This document shows positions 9,411 to 19,866 of a stretch of 64,000 nt of DNA, one piece after another. The translations under genes and the position numbers were made by a program. Every line of letters starts with the position of its first letter. Position 1 is the first letter of the stretch. This DNA is from Bacillus pumilus (lineage in GTDB: Bacteria > Bacillota > Bacilli > Bacillales > Bacillaceae). The stretch covers positions 2,170,001-2,234,000 of the forward strand of contig NZ_CP027116.1 of the NCBI RefSeq assembly GCF_003431975.1, written 5' to 3'. The notes beneath the pieces are model-generated. The model was given only the letters and a program-made list of their open reading frames with translations. It made no database searches and was not told the DNA's origin.

Positions 9411-10591
9411 GCTGTAAGCCACTCCTCTATGGCTTCTTTTCGGTTTTCCAAACGGTTTTGCAGAACGGCTTTCTTCACCAAATCGAGTTCTTCTGCGATC
9501 CATTTCCCTGATGTCTTTTGCCGAAAAGCCATTAAATCTTTTCCTGAAATAGTGAGGTCTTGGAGCTTTTTAATCGGCAGTGCATCATAAGAACGCTTCG
9601 CTGCCTCCAGCTCATCAAAGAAAATGCGGCGCTCATGTTTTAGCTGTGTGATCTTTAAACTAGATAAGAGCACGTGTTCACCAGCCTCAAACATTTTCTC
9701 CGCATCCCAGTCACAATCGACGTACTCGCTAATAGCCACTGCGTCTTTCAAAAGCTTTGTTGACAGCTTCCATTCTTTTAAGAAAGGGACAGCGTCCGCT
9801 TCATCTAATCCAAGCAAATGAATGACAGCACCCCACACCTCTTCAAGTCCATCCAGTAAGTAATACGGAAATGACCGAAAGGATTCTTGTAGTCGTTCCT
9901 TTTTGAGACCTGGCAATTCTTCATACAATTTGGTTGAAATGAGCACCTTCATCGCCTGCTCACAATATCGGCCCTTTAAAAGCTTCTCCATTTCAATCTT
10001 TTTACGCTCAACCGATATGTTGGCAAGCAGGTGCTTATCTTTTTTCATTGCTTCAGCCGTCTCAGCAGCGAGCTCAAAGCCAAGCTGGCTTAAAAATCGG
10101 ACCGCTCTCATCATTCGAAGCGCATCTTCCTGAAAGCGGCATGCAGGATCTCCCACGGTTTGAATTCGTTTCCGCTCAATATCCTGTTTGCCCCCAACGT
10201 GGTCGATGATCTCCCCGTTTATATCCATGGCCATCGCATTGATCGTTAAATCTCTTCTTAAAAGATCTTCCTTCAAGGATGTGATAAACGCCACTTCTTT
10301 CGGTCTGCGAAAATCTTCATATTCTGATTCAGTTCGAAATGTCGTCACCTCATAGCTGCCCCCATCATGTAGCACAATGACAGTGCCATGCTCTTTGCCA
10401 ACGTCAACTGTTTTTTCAAATAAAGACTCAACCATTTCAGGCGTTGCATCTGTTGCTATATCGATATCGCCGATTTCCCTACCCAAAAGGACATCTCTCA
10501 CCGCTCCGCCGACAAAGTAAGCCTGATGCCCATGTTCGTGCAGTGTATGTAAAATAGGGATTGCATGTGTGAAAGGTTCATTCATGTTCAT
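9383..10591 (-). CDS. cca: CCA-adding tRNA nucleotidyltransferase
   Basis: About 402 residues; class II CCA-adding enzyme that adds or repairs the 3' CCA of tRNAs. The nucleotidyltransferase head is clear: [20 protein letters not shown] (metal aspartates) and [12 protein letters not shown]. The start is ambiguous among GTG-ATG-ATG-AAC-ATG; I prefer the ATG 5 nt after AAGG. It begins inside the end of bshA (14-nt overlap) and ends inside birA. Confidence 0.94.
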   Translation of the reverse strand: MNMNEPFTHAIPILHTLHEHGHQAYFVGGAVRDVLLGREIGDIDIATDATPEMVESLFEKTVDVGKEHGTVIVLHDGGSYEVTTFRTESEYEDFRRPKEVAFITSLKEDLLRRDLTINAMAMDINGEIIDHVGGKQDIERKRIQTVGDPACRFQEDALRMMRAVRFLSQLGFELAAETAEAMKKDKHLLANISVERKKIEMEKLLKGRYCEQAMKVLISTKLYEELPGLKKERLQESFRSFPYYLLDGLEEVWGAVIHLLGLDEADAVPFLKEWKLSTKLLKDAVAISEYVDCDWDAEKMFEAGEHVLLSSLKITQLKHERRIFFDELEAAKRSYDALPIKKLQDLTISGKDLMAFRQKTSGKWIAEELDLVKKAVLQNRLENRKEAIEEWLTACDQQLEND

Positions 10592-11723
10592 CATCACCTT
10601 CGATCAATTCTAGGTAAAGCTCTTCATATTCACTCACAATTTTATCAGATGAGAAATGTGCCTGAACACTAGACTGGGCAGCTGCTGATACTTGTTCATG
10701 AAGCGCTTTGTCTTTAAGAATAGAGACGGCGTATTTAGCTGCCACGTCTATATCGCCGAGGGGGACAAGAAAACCAGTTTCTCCATGTGTAATGACCTCT
10801 GGAATACCGCCAACATCAGTCCCAATACACGGGACACCGCACGCCATTGCCTCAAGAAGTACAAGCCCAAAGCTCTCCTTCTCAGAAAGAAGTAGCTTCA
10901 AATCACTGATGGAATACAGCTCTTCTACTTTCTCTTGTTTTCCTAAAAACAACACTCGATCTGTCAGCCCCAGTTTTTTCACGAGTTCGCATAAAACCGA
11001 TTTTTCAGGACCATCTCCGATGAGCAGCAGCTTTGATTGCACTTGTTCAGAGATTTTTTTAAACACATGAACGACATCATGCACCCGTTTAACTTTTCGG
11101 AAATTCGACACATGGATGACGACCTTATCGTCTGGTAAAAGACCATAATGTTTTTTTAACACTTCGTGATCTTCACGCAAATACACCCGTTCATCGACAA
11201 AATTATGGATCGTCTCAATCTTTTTATTTGGTTTGATGAGATCGTATGTCTGTGCAGCTAACGAATGCGACACCGCAGTGACACGGTCCGATGATTCAAT
11301 CGCAAATCGAATGACTTCCTTCAATGATGGATCATAGCCTAATACCGTAATATCCGTCCCGTGAAGCGTCGTAACGATTTTCACAGAATGTCCCGTCATT
11401 TGCTTCGCTAAGAACGCACAGACGGCGTGTGGGACCGCATAATGCGCATGAATAATATCGAGCTTCTCTCGTTTTGCGACTTCTGCCAATTTACTTGCTA
11501 ACGCAAGGTCATAAGGCGGATATTGAAAAACAGCGTATTGATTAACATCCACCTCGTGAAAATAAATATTCGGATACACTTTATTGAGCCTAAACGGAAT
11601 GCTTGAGGTAATGAAATGAACATCGTGCCCTTTTTCAGCTAAACGTTTTCCAAGTTCTGTCGCAATAATGCCCGACCCGCCGACACTTGGATAACAAGTG
11701 ATTCCGACCTTCAGTTTTTTCAT
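10578..11723 (-). CDS. bshA: Bacillithiol glycosyltransferase BshA
   Basis: 381 residues; GT4-family retaining glycosyltransferase. It transfers GlcNAc from UDP-GlcNAc to L-malate, the first step of bacillithiol synthesis. Visible motifs are [11 protein letters not shown] near the N-terminus and the EX7E-type nucleotide-sugar segment [14 protein letters not shown] near residue 285. Two bases separate it from bshB1, and it overlaps cca, so the genes from dapB down to birA probably form one operon. Confidence 0.95.
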   Translation of the reverse strand: MKKLKVGITCYPSVGGSGIIATELGKRLAEKGHDVHFITSSIPFRLNKVYPNIYFHEVDVNQYAVFQYPPYDLALASKLAEVAKREKLDIIHAHYAVPHAVCAFLAKQMTGHSVKIVTTLHGTDITVLGYDPSLKEVIRFAIESSDRVTAVSHSLAAQTYDLIKPNKKIETIHNFVDERVYLREDHEVLKKHYGLLPDDKVVIHVSNFRKVKRVHDVVHVFKKISEQVQSKLLLIGDGPEKSVLCELVKKLGLTDRVLFLGKQEKVEELYSISDLKLLLSEKESFGLVLLEAMACGVPCIGTDVGGIPEVITHGETGFLVPLGDIDVAAKYAVSILKDKALHEQVSAAAQSSVQAHFSSDKIVSEYEELYLELIEGDDEHE

Positions 11724-11725
11724 AA

Positions 11726-12430
11726 TTACCCCCCAAGTAAGTCGTCATCTATCAAAAGTGGTTTCTTTGTCATAAACCCTTCTGCATAAGCTTTATTGAC
11801 TTCCCTTCCATACATAGACTCTCTCATTTTGACAAAATCGATATAACCGTTCACAAGAGGTGTCTCTACTGAATTCGCCGATTTCACAAACTGGCTTTTA
11901 TACGCATGCAAGCTATCAATCTTTTGGTGCATCTCCTCAGAAATATCGATCACAAAATCTGGACGATGATGGCCGTTAATCATGTAATAATACATCTGGC
12001 TTATTTTATGCGCCGGCTGCTTGTATGAATCTTCAAATTTATGTATACCTGCCGAAAAAGCAGCCTCTTCTACAAGTGAGCCCGCATGACCATGATCTGG
12101 ATGCCGATCTAGGTGATGCGGAGCAAAAATCAGTTTCGGTTTGTATGTACGAATCACGCCCACAATGTCCTTCATTGCTTCATCATTAAAATAAAGCCCT
12201 CTGTCTGGCAATGTGAGCTGGATTCGCGTTGTCACTCCTAAAATGGCAGCGGCGGCTTTTGCTTCCTCTTTACGGCTCTCGATTGTTCCATTCGAAGATA
12301 ATTCAGCCTGAGTCAAGTCGCAAATCCCGACACGCGCCCCTTTTTTCACATATTTTGCAATCGTTCCACCCATTCCGATTTCTACATCATCGCTATGGGC
12401 ACCGAATGCAAGGATATCAAGTCGTTTCAT
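11726..12430 (-). CDS. bshB1: GlcNAc-malate deacetylase BshB1
   Basis: 234 residues; LmbE/PIG-L zinc deacetylase, second step of bacillithiol synthesis. The zinc motif AHSDDVE is near residue 11 and HPDHGHAG near residue 113. The start overlaps mgsA by 14 nt. It is placed between bshA and mgsA as I recall for B. subtilis (ypjG). Confidence 0.95.
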
Positions 12431-12836
12431 TAGTTCCTCCGTTTTTTGCTACATCTCGAAAATCAAACGTACCTTTATTTAAATTCCTGACTAAAATTTC
12501 AGCCGTCCCCATATTGGTGGCTAGTGGAATGGTATACACATCACAAAGCCGAATGAGTGCAGATACATCCGGTTCATGCGGCTGCGCGGTAAGCGGGTCT
12601 CTAAAAAAGAGAACAAGATCCATTGCATTATCAGCAATTAAAGCACCGATCTGCTGATCTCCTCCGAGTGGCCCTGACTGAAAACGATGAATGGGAAGCC
12701 CCGTCGCTTCTTTCACTCTCAAACCTGTTGTCCCTGTTGCGTAAAGTGTATGATCTGCTAATATATCGCGGTACGCAATGGCAAATTGGATCATGTCACT
12801 TTTTTTCTTATCGTGAGCGATTAAAGCAATGTTCAT
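12417..12836 (-). CDS. mgsA: Methylglyoxal synthase
   Basis: 139 residues; converts dihydroxyacetone phosphate to methylglyoxal and phosphate. Family signatures are [10 protein letters not shown] at the N-terminus, ATGTTG (phosphate binding) and [11 protein letters not shown]. Bacillithiol, made by the two genes downstream, helps detoxify methylglyoxal in Bacillus, so the grouping makes sense (inference). ATG with AAGGAG 10 nt upstream. Confidence 0.95.
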
Positions 12837-12853
12837 CAGGTATCCACTCCTTA

Positions 12854-13657
12854 TTAGTCGATGATATTTTCTAATCCATAGACAAGCTGATCAATGTGCA
12901 TGACCTGTTCAACTGAAAGCTTTACACCTGACATAAATGATGCACGGTTATAAGAATCATGACGAATGGTGAGCGTCTGTCCGTCCATTCCAAACAGTAC
13001 TTCTTGATGAGCAATCATCCCTGGAAGTCTTACGCTGTGGAGACGAATGCCGTCATAATCTGCGCCACGTGCACCTTCGATTAATTCTTTCTCTTCTGGA
13101 TGCCCCTGCTTTTTGCTTTCTCTGACTTCTGCAATCATTTCAGCTGTTTTAAGCCCAGTACCGCTCGGAGCATCTAATTTTTTATCATGGTGAAGTTCAA
13201 TGATTTCAACGTCAGGAAAGTAATTCGCTGCCATTTTGGCAAACTTCATCATCAAGACCGCACCGACAGCAAAGTTTGGTGCAATAATACATCCTATGCC
13301 TTTTTCTTCTGTTAATTGCTGAAGCTCTTTCAGGTCAGCTTCAGAAAATCCAGTCGTTCCTACGACTGGACGGACGCCATGTTCAAGTGCCTTTTTTGTA
13401 TGTACTTTTCCGATTTCAGGTGTCGTCAGATCAATTAATACATCAGGTGCTGTCTCTGAAAGACACACATCAATATCTGTATAAATTGGCGCATCAGATG
13501 TCGTATGAATGACATCTGATAATTTTTTTCCTTCGTGCGCGTGATCAATGGCTGCCACAAGCTCAAAATGGCTCGTTTCTTCTGCCAGCTTCACAGCCTC
13601 TATTCCCATTCTTCCTCTTGCTCCAGCGATTACTACTTTGATGGTTTGGTTCGTCAT
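12854..13657 (-). CDS. dapB: 4-hydroxy-tetrahydrodipicolinate reductase
   Basis: 267 residues; NAD(P)H-dependent step of the diaminopimelate/lysine pathway. The N-terminal Rossmann motif is [10 protein letters not shown], and the catalytic segment [15 protein letters not shown] is intact. In Bacillus, dipicolinate for spores branches from its substrate. Follows ypjD by 5 bp and precedes mgsA by 17 bp. Confidence 0.97.
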
Positions 13658-13662
13658 CGTCT

Positions 13663-13998
13663 CTACTTCCCTTCTTTTTTCGTCCAGCGGTCTTTGTCTC
13701 TTGTATTGAATTTATGCATCACACGATCATGTGCTTCTTCTAGTGAAATATCGAGTGAATTAGCGAGGCATGTTAATACAAACAAAACGTCGCCAATTTC
13801 TTCTTCCATGCTTTTTTCTGTTTCCGTTGTTTTCTTCGGCTTTTCACCATAGTAATGGTTAACCTCTCTTGCCAGCTCACCTAATTCTTCAGTTAGACGG
13901 GCCATCATGGCAAGCGGGCTGAAATAACCTTCTTTAAATTGTCCTATGTAATCATCTACTTCTTGCTGCACGTGACGCAGCGTTTTTTCATTCGTCAT
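13663..13998 (-). CDS. ypjD: MazG-like nucleotide pyrophosphohydrolase YpjD
   Basis: 111 residues with the all-alpha NTP pyrophosphatase signature: [10 protein letters not shown] near residue 31 and [11 protein letters not shown] near residue 61 (metal-binding acidic residues). The substrate is unknown; house-cleaning of non-canonical dNTPs is plausible. I choose the ATG giving [11 protein letters not shown] because AGGAGG is 9 nt upstream; the ATG 9 nt earlier abuts it. First gene of the dapB cluster, facing ypjC. Confidence 0.9.
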   Translation of the reverse strand: MTNEKTLRHVQQEVDDYIGQFKEGYFSPLAMMARLTEELGELAREVNHYYGEKPKKTTETEKSMEEEIGDVLFVLTCLANSLDISLEEAHDRVMHKFNTRDKDRWTKKEGK

Positions 13999-14071
13999 GA
14001 AGCTCATCCTCCTATCCATCTCTTACATGTTAGCGAAATCATAAATATTTGACAAATGTTTAAAACTCAGT

Positions 14072-14100
14072 TTGCTTGTTTCTCTCCCATACCATATAAT
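14072..14100 (+). promoter_or_regulatory. Promoter of ypjC
   Basis: TTGCTT, 17-nt spacer, TATAAT, about 35 nt before the TTG start of ypjC. A good vegetative sigma-A type match. Confidence 0.65.
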
Positions 14101-14135
14101 ATTATCGCTGTCTAAGCAAAAAAAGGAGTGATCTT

Positions 14136-15008
14136 TTGCTAAAAGAAATTCGTCTTAAAAATATCGTATTTATTTTAATAGGATCTGCGATTTTTTCTTT
14201 CGGCCTTGTCCATTTTAATATGCAAAACAACTTGTCGGAAGGCGGATTTACAGGTATCACACTGCTTTTATATTTTCTATTTCACATTGACCCGTCTATT
14301 TCAAACCTTGTTTTAAACATTCCGATCTTTTTTATCGGCTGGAAAATGCTTGGCAGAACCATGTTTACATATACAATTGTAGGAACCGTCAGTCTTTCTA
14401 TCTTTCTCGCCATCTTCCAGCGCTTTCAAATACATATGCCTCTTCAGCACGATTTAGCTTTAGCCGCACTCTTTGCTGGTGTGTTTATCGGAACAGGCCT
14501 CGGAATTATCTTTAAGTTTGGGGGTACAACCGGCGGCGTGGACATCATCGCAAGACTCATCAACAAGCATTATCATGTGGCCATGGGACGAACCATGTTC
14601 ATCTTCGACGCATGCGTCATTACGATTTCACTTACTTATTTAAATTACAAAGAAGCCATGTATACACTCGTCGCAGTATTTGTTGCTGCGAAGGTCATTG
14701 ACTTCATGCAAGAAGGCGCTTACGCAGCCAAAGGAGCGATGATTATTTCTGAAAAGGATGACATCATTCAAAAGAAAATCACGGAGGAAATGGAGCGCGG
14801 TGTGACCATTTTAAAAGGGGTGGGTTCCTATACAAAACAGGAGCGCAATGTCCTTTATTGCGTCGTCCCTAAAAACGAGCTTGTCCATCTCAAAAGCGTC
14901 GTGACCTCAGTCGATCCTCATGCGTTTGTCTCCGTCAGTGACGTACACGATGTACTCGGTGAAGGTTTCACATTAGATGAACAAAAAAAGCCTCTTAATC
15001 CGTATTAA
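14136..15008 (+). CDS. ypjC: YitT-family membrane protein YpjC
   Basis: 290 residues. Five or six hydrophobic segments between residues 8 and 195 are followed by a soluble C-terminal DUF2179 domain (about 205-285, with VTILKGVGSYT). The transported substrate, if any, is unknown. The start is TTG with AAGGAG 8 nt before it. One of only three plus-strand genes in the window; it converges on ypjB with a shared terminator. Confidence 0.85.
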   Translation: MLKEIRLKNIVFILIGSAIFSFGLVHFNMQNNLSEGGFTGITLLLYFLFHIDPSISNLVLNIPIFFIGWKMLGRTMFTYTIVGTVSLSIFLAIFQRFQIHMPLQHDLALAALFAGVFIGTGLGIIFKFGGTTGGVDIIARLINKHYHVAMGRTMFIFDACVITISLTYLNYKEAMYTLVAVFVAAKVIDFMQEGAYAAKGAMIISEKDDIIQKKITEEMERGVTILKGVGSYTKQERNVLYCVVPKNELVHLKSVVTSVDPHAFVSVSDVHDVLGEGFTLDEQKKPLNPY

Positions 15009-15041
15009 AAAAAGAAGCCCATAAATGGTGCTTCTTTTTTT
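15008..15041. terminator. Bidirectional terminator between ypjC and ypjB
   Basis: AAAAAAGAAGC-ccataaatggt-GCTTCTTTTTTT; A- and T-runs on both sides let it serve both convergent genes. Both stop codons touch it. Confidence 0.85.
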
Positions 15042-15846
15042 ACGATTTCGGATAATCAGCTTGGCGCTTTTGTTTCTTTTCTTTTTCAGCACGGTATTTC
15101 CGAAATCCAACATAGGTTAACGTTAATAAAATGATACTCCCTGTTGTTAAAATAACCCATAAAAGCGATGGATCTGCTTCATCTTGATCGACATGGGCAA
15201 ACACACTCGATAAATCCTCCTCAAGCTTCGTGAGACGCTCAAGCTTTGTCCCACTCGATGCTTTTAAAAATTCACCTTGCTCAATCACTGCCATATGCTG
15301 CTTAATCATTTGCAGCTTTTCAGGCGAAACATCAATGGTCAAACTCGGGTATATCATATCGTATAAAGAAACCAGCTCATTCCAAGCTTCATAAAACGTC
15401 GTTGATTCTGGGTCCTTCACTTCTTTTTTCAAAGTAGGAAAAGACCCCATAATAGGCTTCTCCAGCGAACCCCAGAGAGGTTCAGAATCCGATTGAATCG
15501 CATCGATCAGCATTCTAAATTGAGAAGCATAACGAAGCTTTTCGCGCTCAGTCAATTCTTCCTGCGGCAGCCCTTTTATGATATCTTGATAGCCAAGTGT
15601 AATTTGCCGAACCTGAGTATTCGTCAGAGTTCCACGCCAATTCTCAGCTTTAAATGTCTTTTCAACATACAATGCGACCTGTAACGCCTCATCATATTTA
15701 GCTTGTCTCGTTAATTGAAAGATTGAATCTGAAAGTTCCGTTAATTCTTGCAGCGCATTATCGGCCGCTTCCTCGGCTTTGGCAACAGCAGCATGCTGTA
15801 ATACGAGAAAAAATAATAGAATCATCGCGATTGGCTTTCGTTTCAT
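15040..15846 (-). CDS. ypjB: Sporulation protein YpjB
   Basis: 268 residues with an N-terminal signal peptide (MKRKPIAMILLFFLVLQHAAVAKAEE), a mostly helical extracytoplasmic part, and a C-terminal transmembrane helix (about 228-247, LLWVILTTGSIILLTLTYVG) ended by basic residues. It matches YpjB, named a sporulation protein from B. subtilis; the molecular role is unknown. It lies downstream of ypjA on the same strand. Confidence 0.85.
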   Translation of the reverse strand: MKRKPIAMILLFFLVLQHAAVAKAEEAADNALQELTELSDSIFQLTRQAKYDEALQVALYVEKTFKAENWRGTLTNTQVRQITLGYQDIIKGLPQEELTEREKLRYASQFRMLIDAIQSDSEPLWGSLEKPIMGSFPTLKKEVKDPESTTFYEAWNELVSLYDMIYPSLTIDVSPEKLQMIKQHMAVIEQGEFLKASSGTKLERLTKLEEDLSSVFAHVDQDEADPSLLWVILTTGSIILLTLTYVGFRKYRAEKEKKQKRQADYPKS

Positions 15847-15911
15847 GCAAGTCCCTCCTAGCCCTTCTCCATACAGCGTATGAAGAAAAGGACAAGGTTA
15901 GACCAATATTG

Positions 15912-16517
15912 TTAAGGGAGTTCAAGCTTGACCGATTTTTTCGATAGGACGAGATAATACGAAACAAGAAGAACCGCGATACTTAACCAAAACGTCGCAT
16001 AGCCGATCTCATTTGAATAGGCAGACAGCATAGAATAACGTGGCATCATACCAAATACATAATCTATCACGTCGTTATGTAAAATCCATATGCCCGCTAC
16101 AACCAAATGACGCATTTGAAAACGATAATACGGAGCAAATAATACGGCTTGAACGGCCATCGCAAAGTGAGACCCAATCAGCATGTATCCTTCCCACGGA
16201 AAACTATCCACAGATACAAGCACAAAGATATTCATTCCTACAGCCCATAGCCCGTATTTGATCAAGGTGACAAGGGCAAGGGCTTCAAAATAAGGCGCAT
16301 GTCGTTTCATCAAAAACGCAAGTAGTACAAATAAAAAGAAAAAGCTTGCCGTTGGACTGTCTGGAACAAAAGCTAAAAAGATAGCCGGCGTCTCTACAAG
16401 CTGCGGAATATACCAATAGTAGCCGTACACAGTGCCAAGGAAATTGATCATCAAAACTAGCGCAAGCATGTAGCGCGTGGCTAGCAGATATTGAATCCAT
16501 CTCATATGTCTCTTCAC
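15912..16517 (-). CDS. ypjA: DUF1405 membrane protein YpjA
   Basis: 201 residues with about six transmembrane helices (for example ALVLMINFLGTVYGYYW and FLFVLLAFLM). It belongs to the DUF1405 family and has no known function. The start is uncertain: GTG at 16517, or ATG at 16505 (MRWIQYLLATR), which has GAAGAG 4 nt ahead. A terminator separates it from qcrC upstream. Confidence 0.82.
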   Translation of the reverse strand: MKRHMRWIQYLLATRYMLALVLMINFLGTVYGYYWYIPQLVETPAIFLAFVPDSPTASFFFLFVLLAFLMKRHAPYFEALALVTLIKYGLWAVGMNIFVLVSVDSFPWEGYMLIGSHFAMAVQAVLFAPYYRFQMRHLVVAGIWILHNDVIDYVFGMMPRYSMLSAYSNEIGYATFWLSIAVLLVSYYLVLSKKSVKLELP

Positions 16518-16535
16518 TCACGATCTGTTAAAATC

Positions 16536-16565
16536 AGAAAAAAGCTGACAGCGCCAGCTTTTTCT
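16536..16565 (-). terminator. Terminator of the qcrABC operon
   Basis: Minus strand AAAAAGCTG-gcgctgt-CAGCTTTTTTCT, 40 bp after qcrC and just before ypjA. Confidence 0.85.
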
Positions 16566-16605
16566 CTTTTGAGTATATCCTTGTACTTGCATTTAAACAA
16601 CTGAA

Positions 16606-17373
16606 TTATTTAGATTTGACCTCAGATAAATATTTAGAAAGCTTTTCAAGTTCTTCATCGCTGCCTTTAAAGATGCCCTTAGGCATGTTACCTTTTCCTT
16701 CAACAGCGATTTTAGCGATCTCCTCAGGCGCAAGACCGTTATCAACAAGTGACGGTCCAGCTGCTCCGCCCTGCATGTTGTCCCCATGACAGGAGATACA
16801 TGTCTGCTCTTGATAAATTTTATACTCTTCCGCTGAGGTATCAATCTCTGCTTCTTTCTTAATTTCACCTTGTTTCGCCGCTGCTTCCCAATCATGAGTA
16901 GCAACAGACTCCCACGTTAAATATGTTGCTGCACCGACTGCAAGGATCATCATCCCCACTGCAACCGGTCTTCTATAAGGTCTGCGTTCAGGACCTGAAT
17001 CAAGAAATGGCGCAAGCAAAAGTGCACCAAACGCAATTCCAGGCATAATCATCGCGCCAACTACTGTATAGCTTCCTGCAGCAAATTCATATTTTAATAA
17101 CTGGTACAAAAATAGGAAATACCAGTCTGGCAGCGGAATATAGCCAGTATCTGTTGGATCAGCCATCCGCTCAAGCGGAGGTGCATGAACCACAGTTAGG
17201 ACAAGAAATCCAATTAAAAAAACGGCACCTACAAGCCATTCCTTTAAAAGAAAGTTCGGCCAAAAGGCTTCTGTTTTTCCCGGATATTCGGAATAGTCTT
17301 TAGGTATATTAGGTTTTCTTTCTGCCGGAACTCTCGAGTCTCCGACAAACTTCATCCCTTTTCCCCTATGCAA
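16606..17373 (-). CDS. qcrC: Menaquinol:cytochrome c reductase, cytochrome b/c subunit
   Basis: 255 residues from the TTG start (MHRGKGMKF), which has AGGAGG 8 nt upstream and gives the length I recall for B. subtilis; an ATG two codons earlier is too near the Shine-Dalgarno. The first part corresponds to the C-terminal (subunit IV) half of cytochrome b with three transmembrane helices. It is fused to a cytochrome c domain with a single haem site CISCH near residue 191 and a Met ligand region (GNMPKGIF). Third gene of qcrABC. Confidence 0.95.
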   Translation of the reverse strand: MHRGKGMKFVGDSRVPAERKPNIPKDYSEYPGKTEAFWPNFLLKEWLVGAVFLIGFLVLTVVHAPPLERMADPTDTGYIPLPDWYFLFLYQLLKYEFAAGSYTVVGAMIMPGIAFGALLLAPFLDSGPERRPYRRPVAVGMMILAVGAATYLTWESVATHDWEAAAKQGEIKKEAEIDTSAEEYKIYQEQTCISCHGDNMQGGAAGPSLVDNGLAPEEIAKIAVEGKGNMPKGIFKGSDEELEKLSKYLSEVKSK

Positions 17374-17415
17374 AGTCATCCCCTCCTCATTGAACATTCA
17401 TCAAACGCAACTTTT

Positions 17416-18090
17416 TTATAGCGGTCCAGAAATTCCTTGCTTACGAATCATAATAAAGTGGGCAGCCATCAGCCCAAATAATGCCGCTGGCAAGAAAAAG
17501 ACATGGATAGCAAAAAATCTCGTCAGCGTTTGTGCCCCTACAATGTCAGGATGACCTGCAAGCAGCGTTTTGATCTCTTTTCCAATGAAAGGTGTCGCTT
17601 CTGCAATTTGAAGACCAACCTTCGTCGCAAATAGCGCCTTCATATCCCATGGTAAGAGATAACCTGTAAAACCAAGTCCAAGCATCACAAAGAAAATGAG
17701 CACACCAACAATCCAGTTGAGCTCTCTAGGCTTTTTATACGCCCCTTGGAAAAAGACCCTTAGCGTATGTAAAAACATCATGACAATAACTAAACTCGCA
17801 CCCCAATGGTGCATTCCTCTGACAATCTGGCCAAACGCCACTTCATTTTGCAAGTAATAGACAGATTCCCAGGCATTTTTAATATCCGGCACATAATACA
17901 TCGTTAAAAACATGCCCGAAAGGACCTGAATGACTGTCACAAAAAACGTTAAACCACCAAAACAATACACAAAAGCGGAGAAATGATGCGCTGGATTGAC
18001 GTGCTCTGGCACCTCATGATCCGCAATATCTCTCCATATTGGTGTAATGTCTAGCCGCTCATCTACCCAATCATAAATCTTGTTAAGCAT
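17416..18090 (-). CDS. qcrB: Menaquinol:cytochrome c reductase, cytochrome b6 subunit
   Basis: 224 residues, b6 type with four transmembrane helices. Bis-histidine haem ligands are visible (VNPAHHFSAF region, RGMHHWGASLV near residue 91, and IHVFFLPAALFGLMAAHF). It forms the quinol-oxidising core with the Rieske protein QcrA, two bases upstream. QcrC completes the bc complex. Confidence 0.96.
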   Translation of the reverse strand: MLNKIYDWVDERLDITPIWRDIADHEVPEHVNPAHHFSAFVYCFGGLTFFVTVIQVLSGMFLTMYYVPDIKNAWESVYYLQNEVAFGQIVRGMHHWGASLVIVMMFLHTLRVFFQGAYKKPRELNWIVGVLIFFVMLGLGFTGYLLPWDMKALFATKVGLQIAEATPFIGKEIKTLLAGHPDIVGAQTLTRFFAIHVFFLPAALFGLMAAHFIMIRKQGISGPL

Positions 18091-18092
18091 CG

Positions 18093-18599
18093 TTACCCTT
18101 CCCCTTTCGGCACAGCTTTTCCAAGATAGAGGTATCCGTCCTTCACTTGCTGCTTATAATGGTCAAGCGGTGCAAGTGGCGGAGTTCCGGGTACGTTTGT
18201 ACCATCCTTGTCGTACAGGCCATAGTGGCATGGGCAGAAAAATTTGTTTGGATTTTTCGGATCGCTGTTCCAGTTCACTGTACATCCTAAATGTTTACAG
18301 ATTGGCGATAAAGCGACAATTTCATCCCCTTCTTTGTACACCCATGCTGACCTAGATTCCTTTGACTCATACCATGCATCTACTTGATCAATTTTAAAGT
18401 CAAAGCGCTTCGGTTCCTTTGTCAGTTCATCTACACTGACAACTTGAACCATATCCTGATCCTCTGTTCCTTTTAGCACAGGGTCAAGCGCAAAGCGAAC
18501 CATAGGCATGAGCATTCCAGCGGCCATAAATCCCCCCACGCCGGTCAACGTGTAATTCAAAAATTGACGCCTGGACACTCCATGTCTCTTCTCGCTCAT
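18093..18599 (-). CDS. qcrA: Rieske iron-sulfur subunit of menaquinol:cytochrome c reductase
   Basis: 168 residues. The N-terminus RRQFLNYTLTGVGGF resembles a Tat signal-anchor. The [2Fe-2S] ligands are in CKHLGC and CPCHYG near residues 105-127. First gene of qcrABC, with a strong ribosome binding site (GGGGGGAG) and a clear promoter upstream. Confidence 0.97.
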   Translation of the reverse strand: MSEKRHGVSRRQFLNYTLTGVGGFMAAGMLMPMVRFALDPVLKGTEDQDMVQVVSVDELTKEPKRFDFKIDQVDAWYESKESRSAWVYKEGDEIVALSPICKHLGCTVNWNSDPKNPNKFFCPCHYGLYDKDGTNVPGTPPLAPLDHYKQQVKDGYLYLGKAVPKGEG

Positions 18600-18674
18600 T
18601 TTTTTCTCCCCCCTCAGGTCGTCAGCTACTTTATAACTGAATTAGAAAAAATTTCATAAAACTAGGACACCCTC

Positions 18675-18703
18675 ATAATATATCAATCTATTCACAAGGT
18701 CAA
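18675..18703 (-). promoter_or_regulatory. Promoter of qcrABC
   Basis: TTGACC, 17-nt spacer, TATTAT on the minus strand, about 75 nt before qcrA. A good sigma-A match. Confidence 0.7.
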
Positions 18704-18742
18704 CAGCCTAAAAAGCTATGTACAATGCAAATGTAAGGGTTT

Positions 18743-19189
18743 TTATGAAGGATTCCACTTTTGTAACAAAAAGTTCAAAATTTGTTCTACACTGTCTTGA
18801 ATAATTTTTTGCTTTAATTCAACTTTTAAATGCTCAAGCGGAACCGGCTTTAATAAAAATAGTGACTCACTTATCGCCACGTACTCTTTCCAATCGTGAT
18901 CAGATGTGATCAACACGACATGCTGAAATTGATTTTCAAGCGACTGCTTCATTGTGAAGACGTCTTCTTGTTTTCGATCATTGATTTCTACATATGTATG
19001 TGTCGGAAAAAGAAAAACCCGCCCTTTCAGCTGCCTTTCAAGTTCCTCTGCTACAAGAATGGTAAACTCACCTAAAGACACGGTTTGTTTGATTTGCTCT
19101 GCATCTATTCCAACTAATGGAATGATAGCGGTATCAATGTAATCTTTAGATTGCAAAAAACGATCCGCATCCTCCGCATGAAACTTCAT
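18743..19189 (-). CDS. ypiF: DUF2487 protein YpiF
   Basis: 148 residues, soluble. It begins MKFHAEDADRFLQSKDYIDTA and matches YpiF (DUF2487), function unknown. I start at this ATG because AGAGGGG precedes it by 6 nt; 15 upstream codons are open but run through a hairpin. Lies downstream of ypiB and upstream of the qcr promoter. Confidence 0.82.
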   Translation of the reverse strand: MKFHAEDADRFLQSKDYIDTAIIPLVGIDAEQIKQTVSLGEFTILVAEELERQLKGRVFLFPTHTYVEINDRKQEDVFTMKQSLENQFQHVVLITSDHDWKEYVAISESLFLLKPVPLEHLKVELKQKIIQDSVEQILNFLLQKWNPS

Positions 19190-19210
19190 GGATTTCCCCT
19201 CTTTCATGAC

Positions 19211-19240
19211 ATAAGCCCTGCCTGTATAGGGCAAGGCTTA
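19211..19240 (-). other. Hairpin between ypiB and ypiF
   Basis: AAGCCTTGCC and GGCAGGGCTT pair with one mismatch around a short loop. No T-run follows, so it is not a plain terminator. It may set mRNA stability or attenuate ypiF (inference). Confidence 0.4.
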
Positions 19241-19250
19241 TTCGTTCAGT

Positions 19251-19790
19251 TTATGACAATAGGCTTAATTCCTTTGCTAACTTATTAAATGTTTCTTGAT
19301 CGTGACGGTCAAGAGCTTCATCTATCTCTTTCATAAGCCGTTCTTTTTGGAAGGTTGCGATTGAGTGTTCAAGCACTTTCTCCGCAAGATCCTTATCTTT
19401 TTCGTTCTCATAAAGATCCTTTGGAATATGAGGATTTGTTTCAAGAACAGCTGCATATTCCGGTGAACGATAAGCAGAACGGAAATTCAATTGAATAAAC
19501 AAATCTTGCTGTTTATTCAAACGAATATCATGAAATGACTTTTCAGCATCTGTCGTCATAATGTTTTCTTTATAAAATCTAAAGGGAACTTCATCCACAC
19601 AGTGTGTTGACATAATGATTCCCCTTGGACAAAATTCTGCTTGCTCTACAAAATGAACCTTTTCCATCAAAGAGTCGTGACTCATTAAATAATTTAATAT
19701 CCAAACACACTCTCTTCGTTTTAGCTGATAATGGTTTAAGAACCACCGGATAAATTCCTTCTTTTCATTGACAGAAACAGGGGTCTGCAT
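19251..19790 (-). CDS. ypiB: UPF0302 protein YpiB
   Basis: 179 residues; UPF0302 family ([21 protein letters not shown] at the N-terminus), with a short acidic C-terminal helix ([20 protein letters not shown]) of the IDEAL domain type found in regulatory Bacillus proteins. Function unknown. ATG follows GGAGGGAATAAC. Placed between ypiA and ypiF. Confidence 0.85.
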   Translation of the reverse strand: MQTPVSVNEKKEFIRWFLNHYQLKRRECVWILNYLMSHDSLMEKVHFVEQAEFCPRGIIMSTHCVDEVPFRFYKENIMTTDAEKSFHDIRLNKQQDLFIQLNFRSAYRSPEYAAVLETNPHIPKDLYENEKDKDLAEKVLEHSIATFQKERLMKEIDEALDRHDQETFNKLAKELSLLS

Positions 19791-19866
19791 GTTATTCCCT
19801 CCTCTATCGTAAAATTAAATTGCTATACATGAAATATTCAACAAACCAGTTCTTCATTCCTGCAAA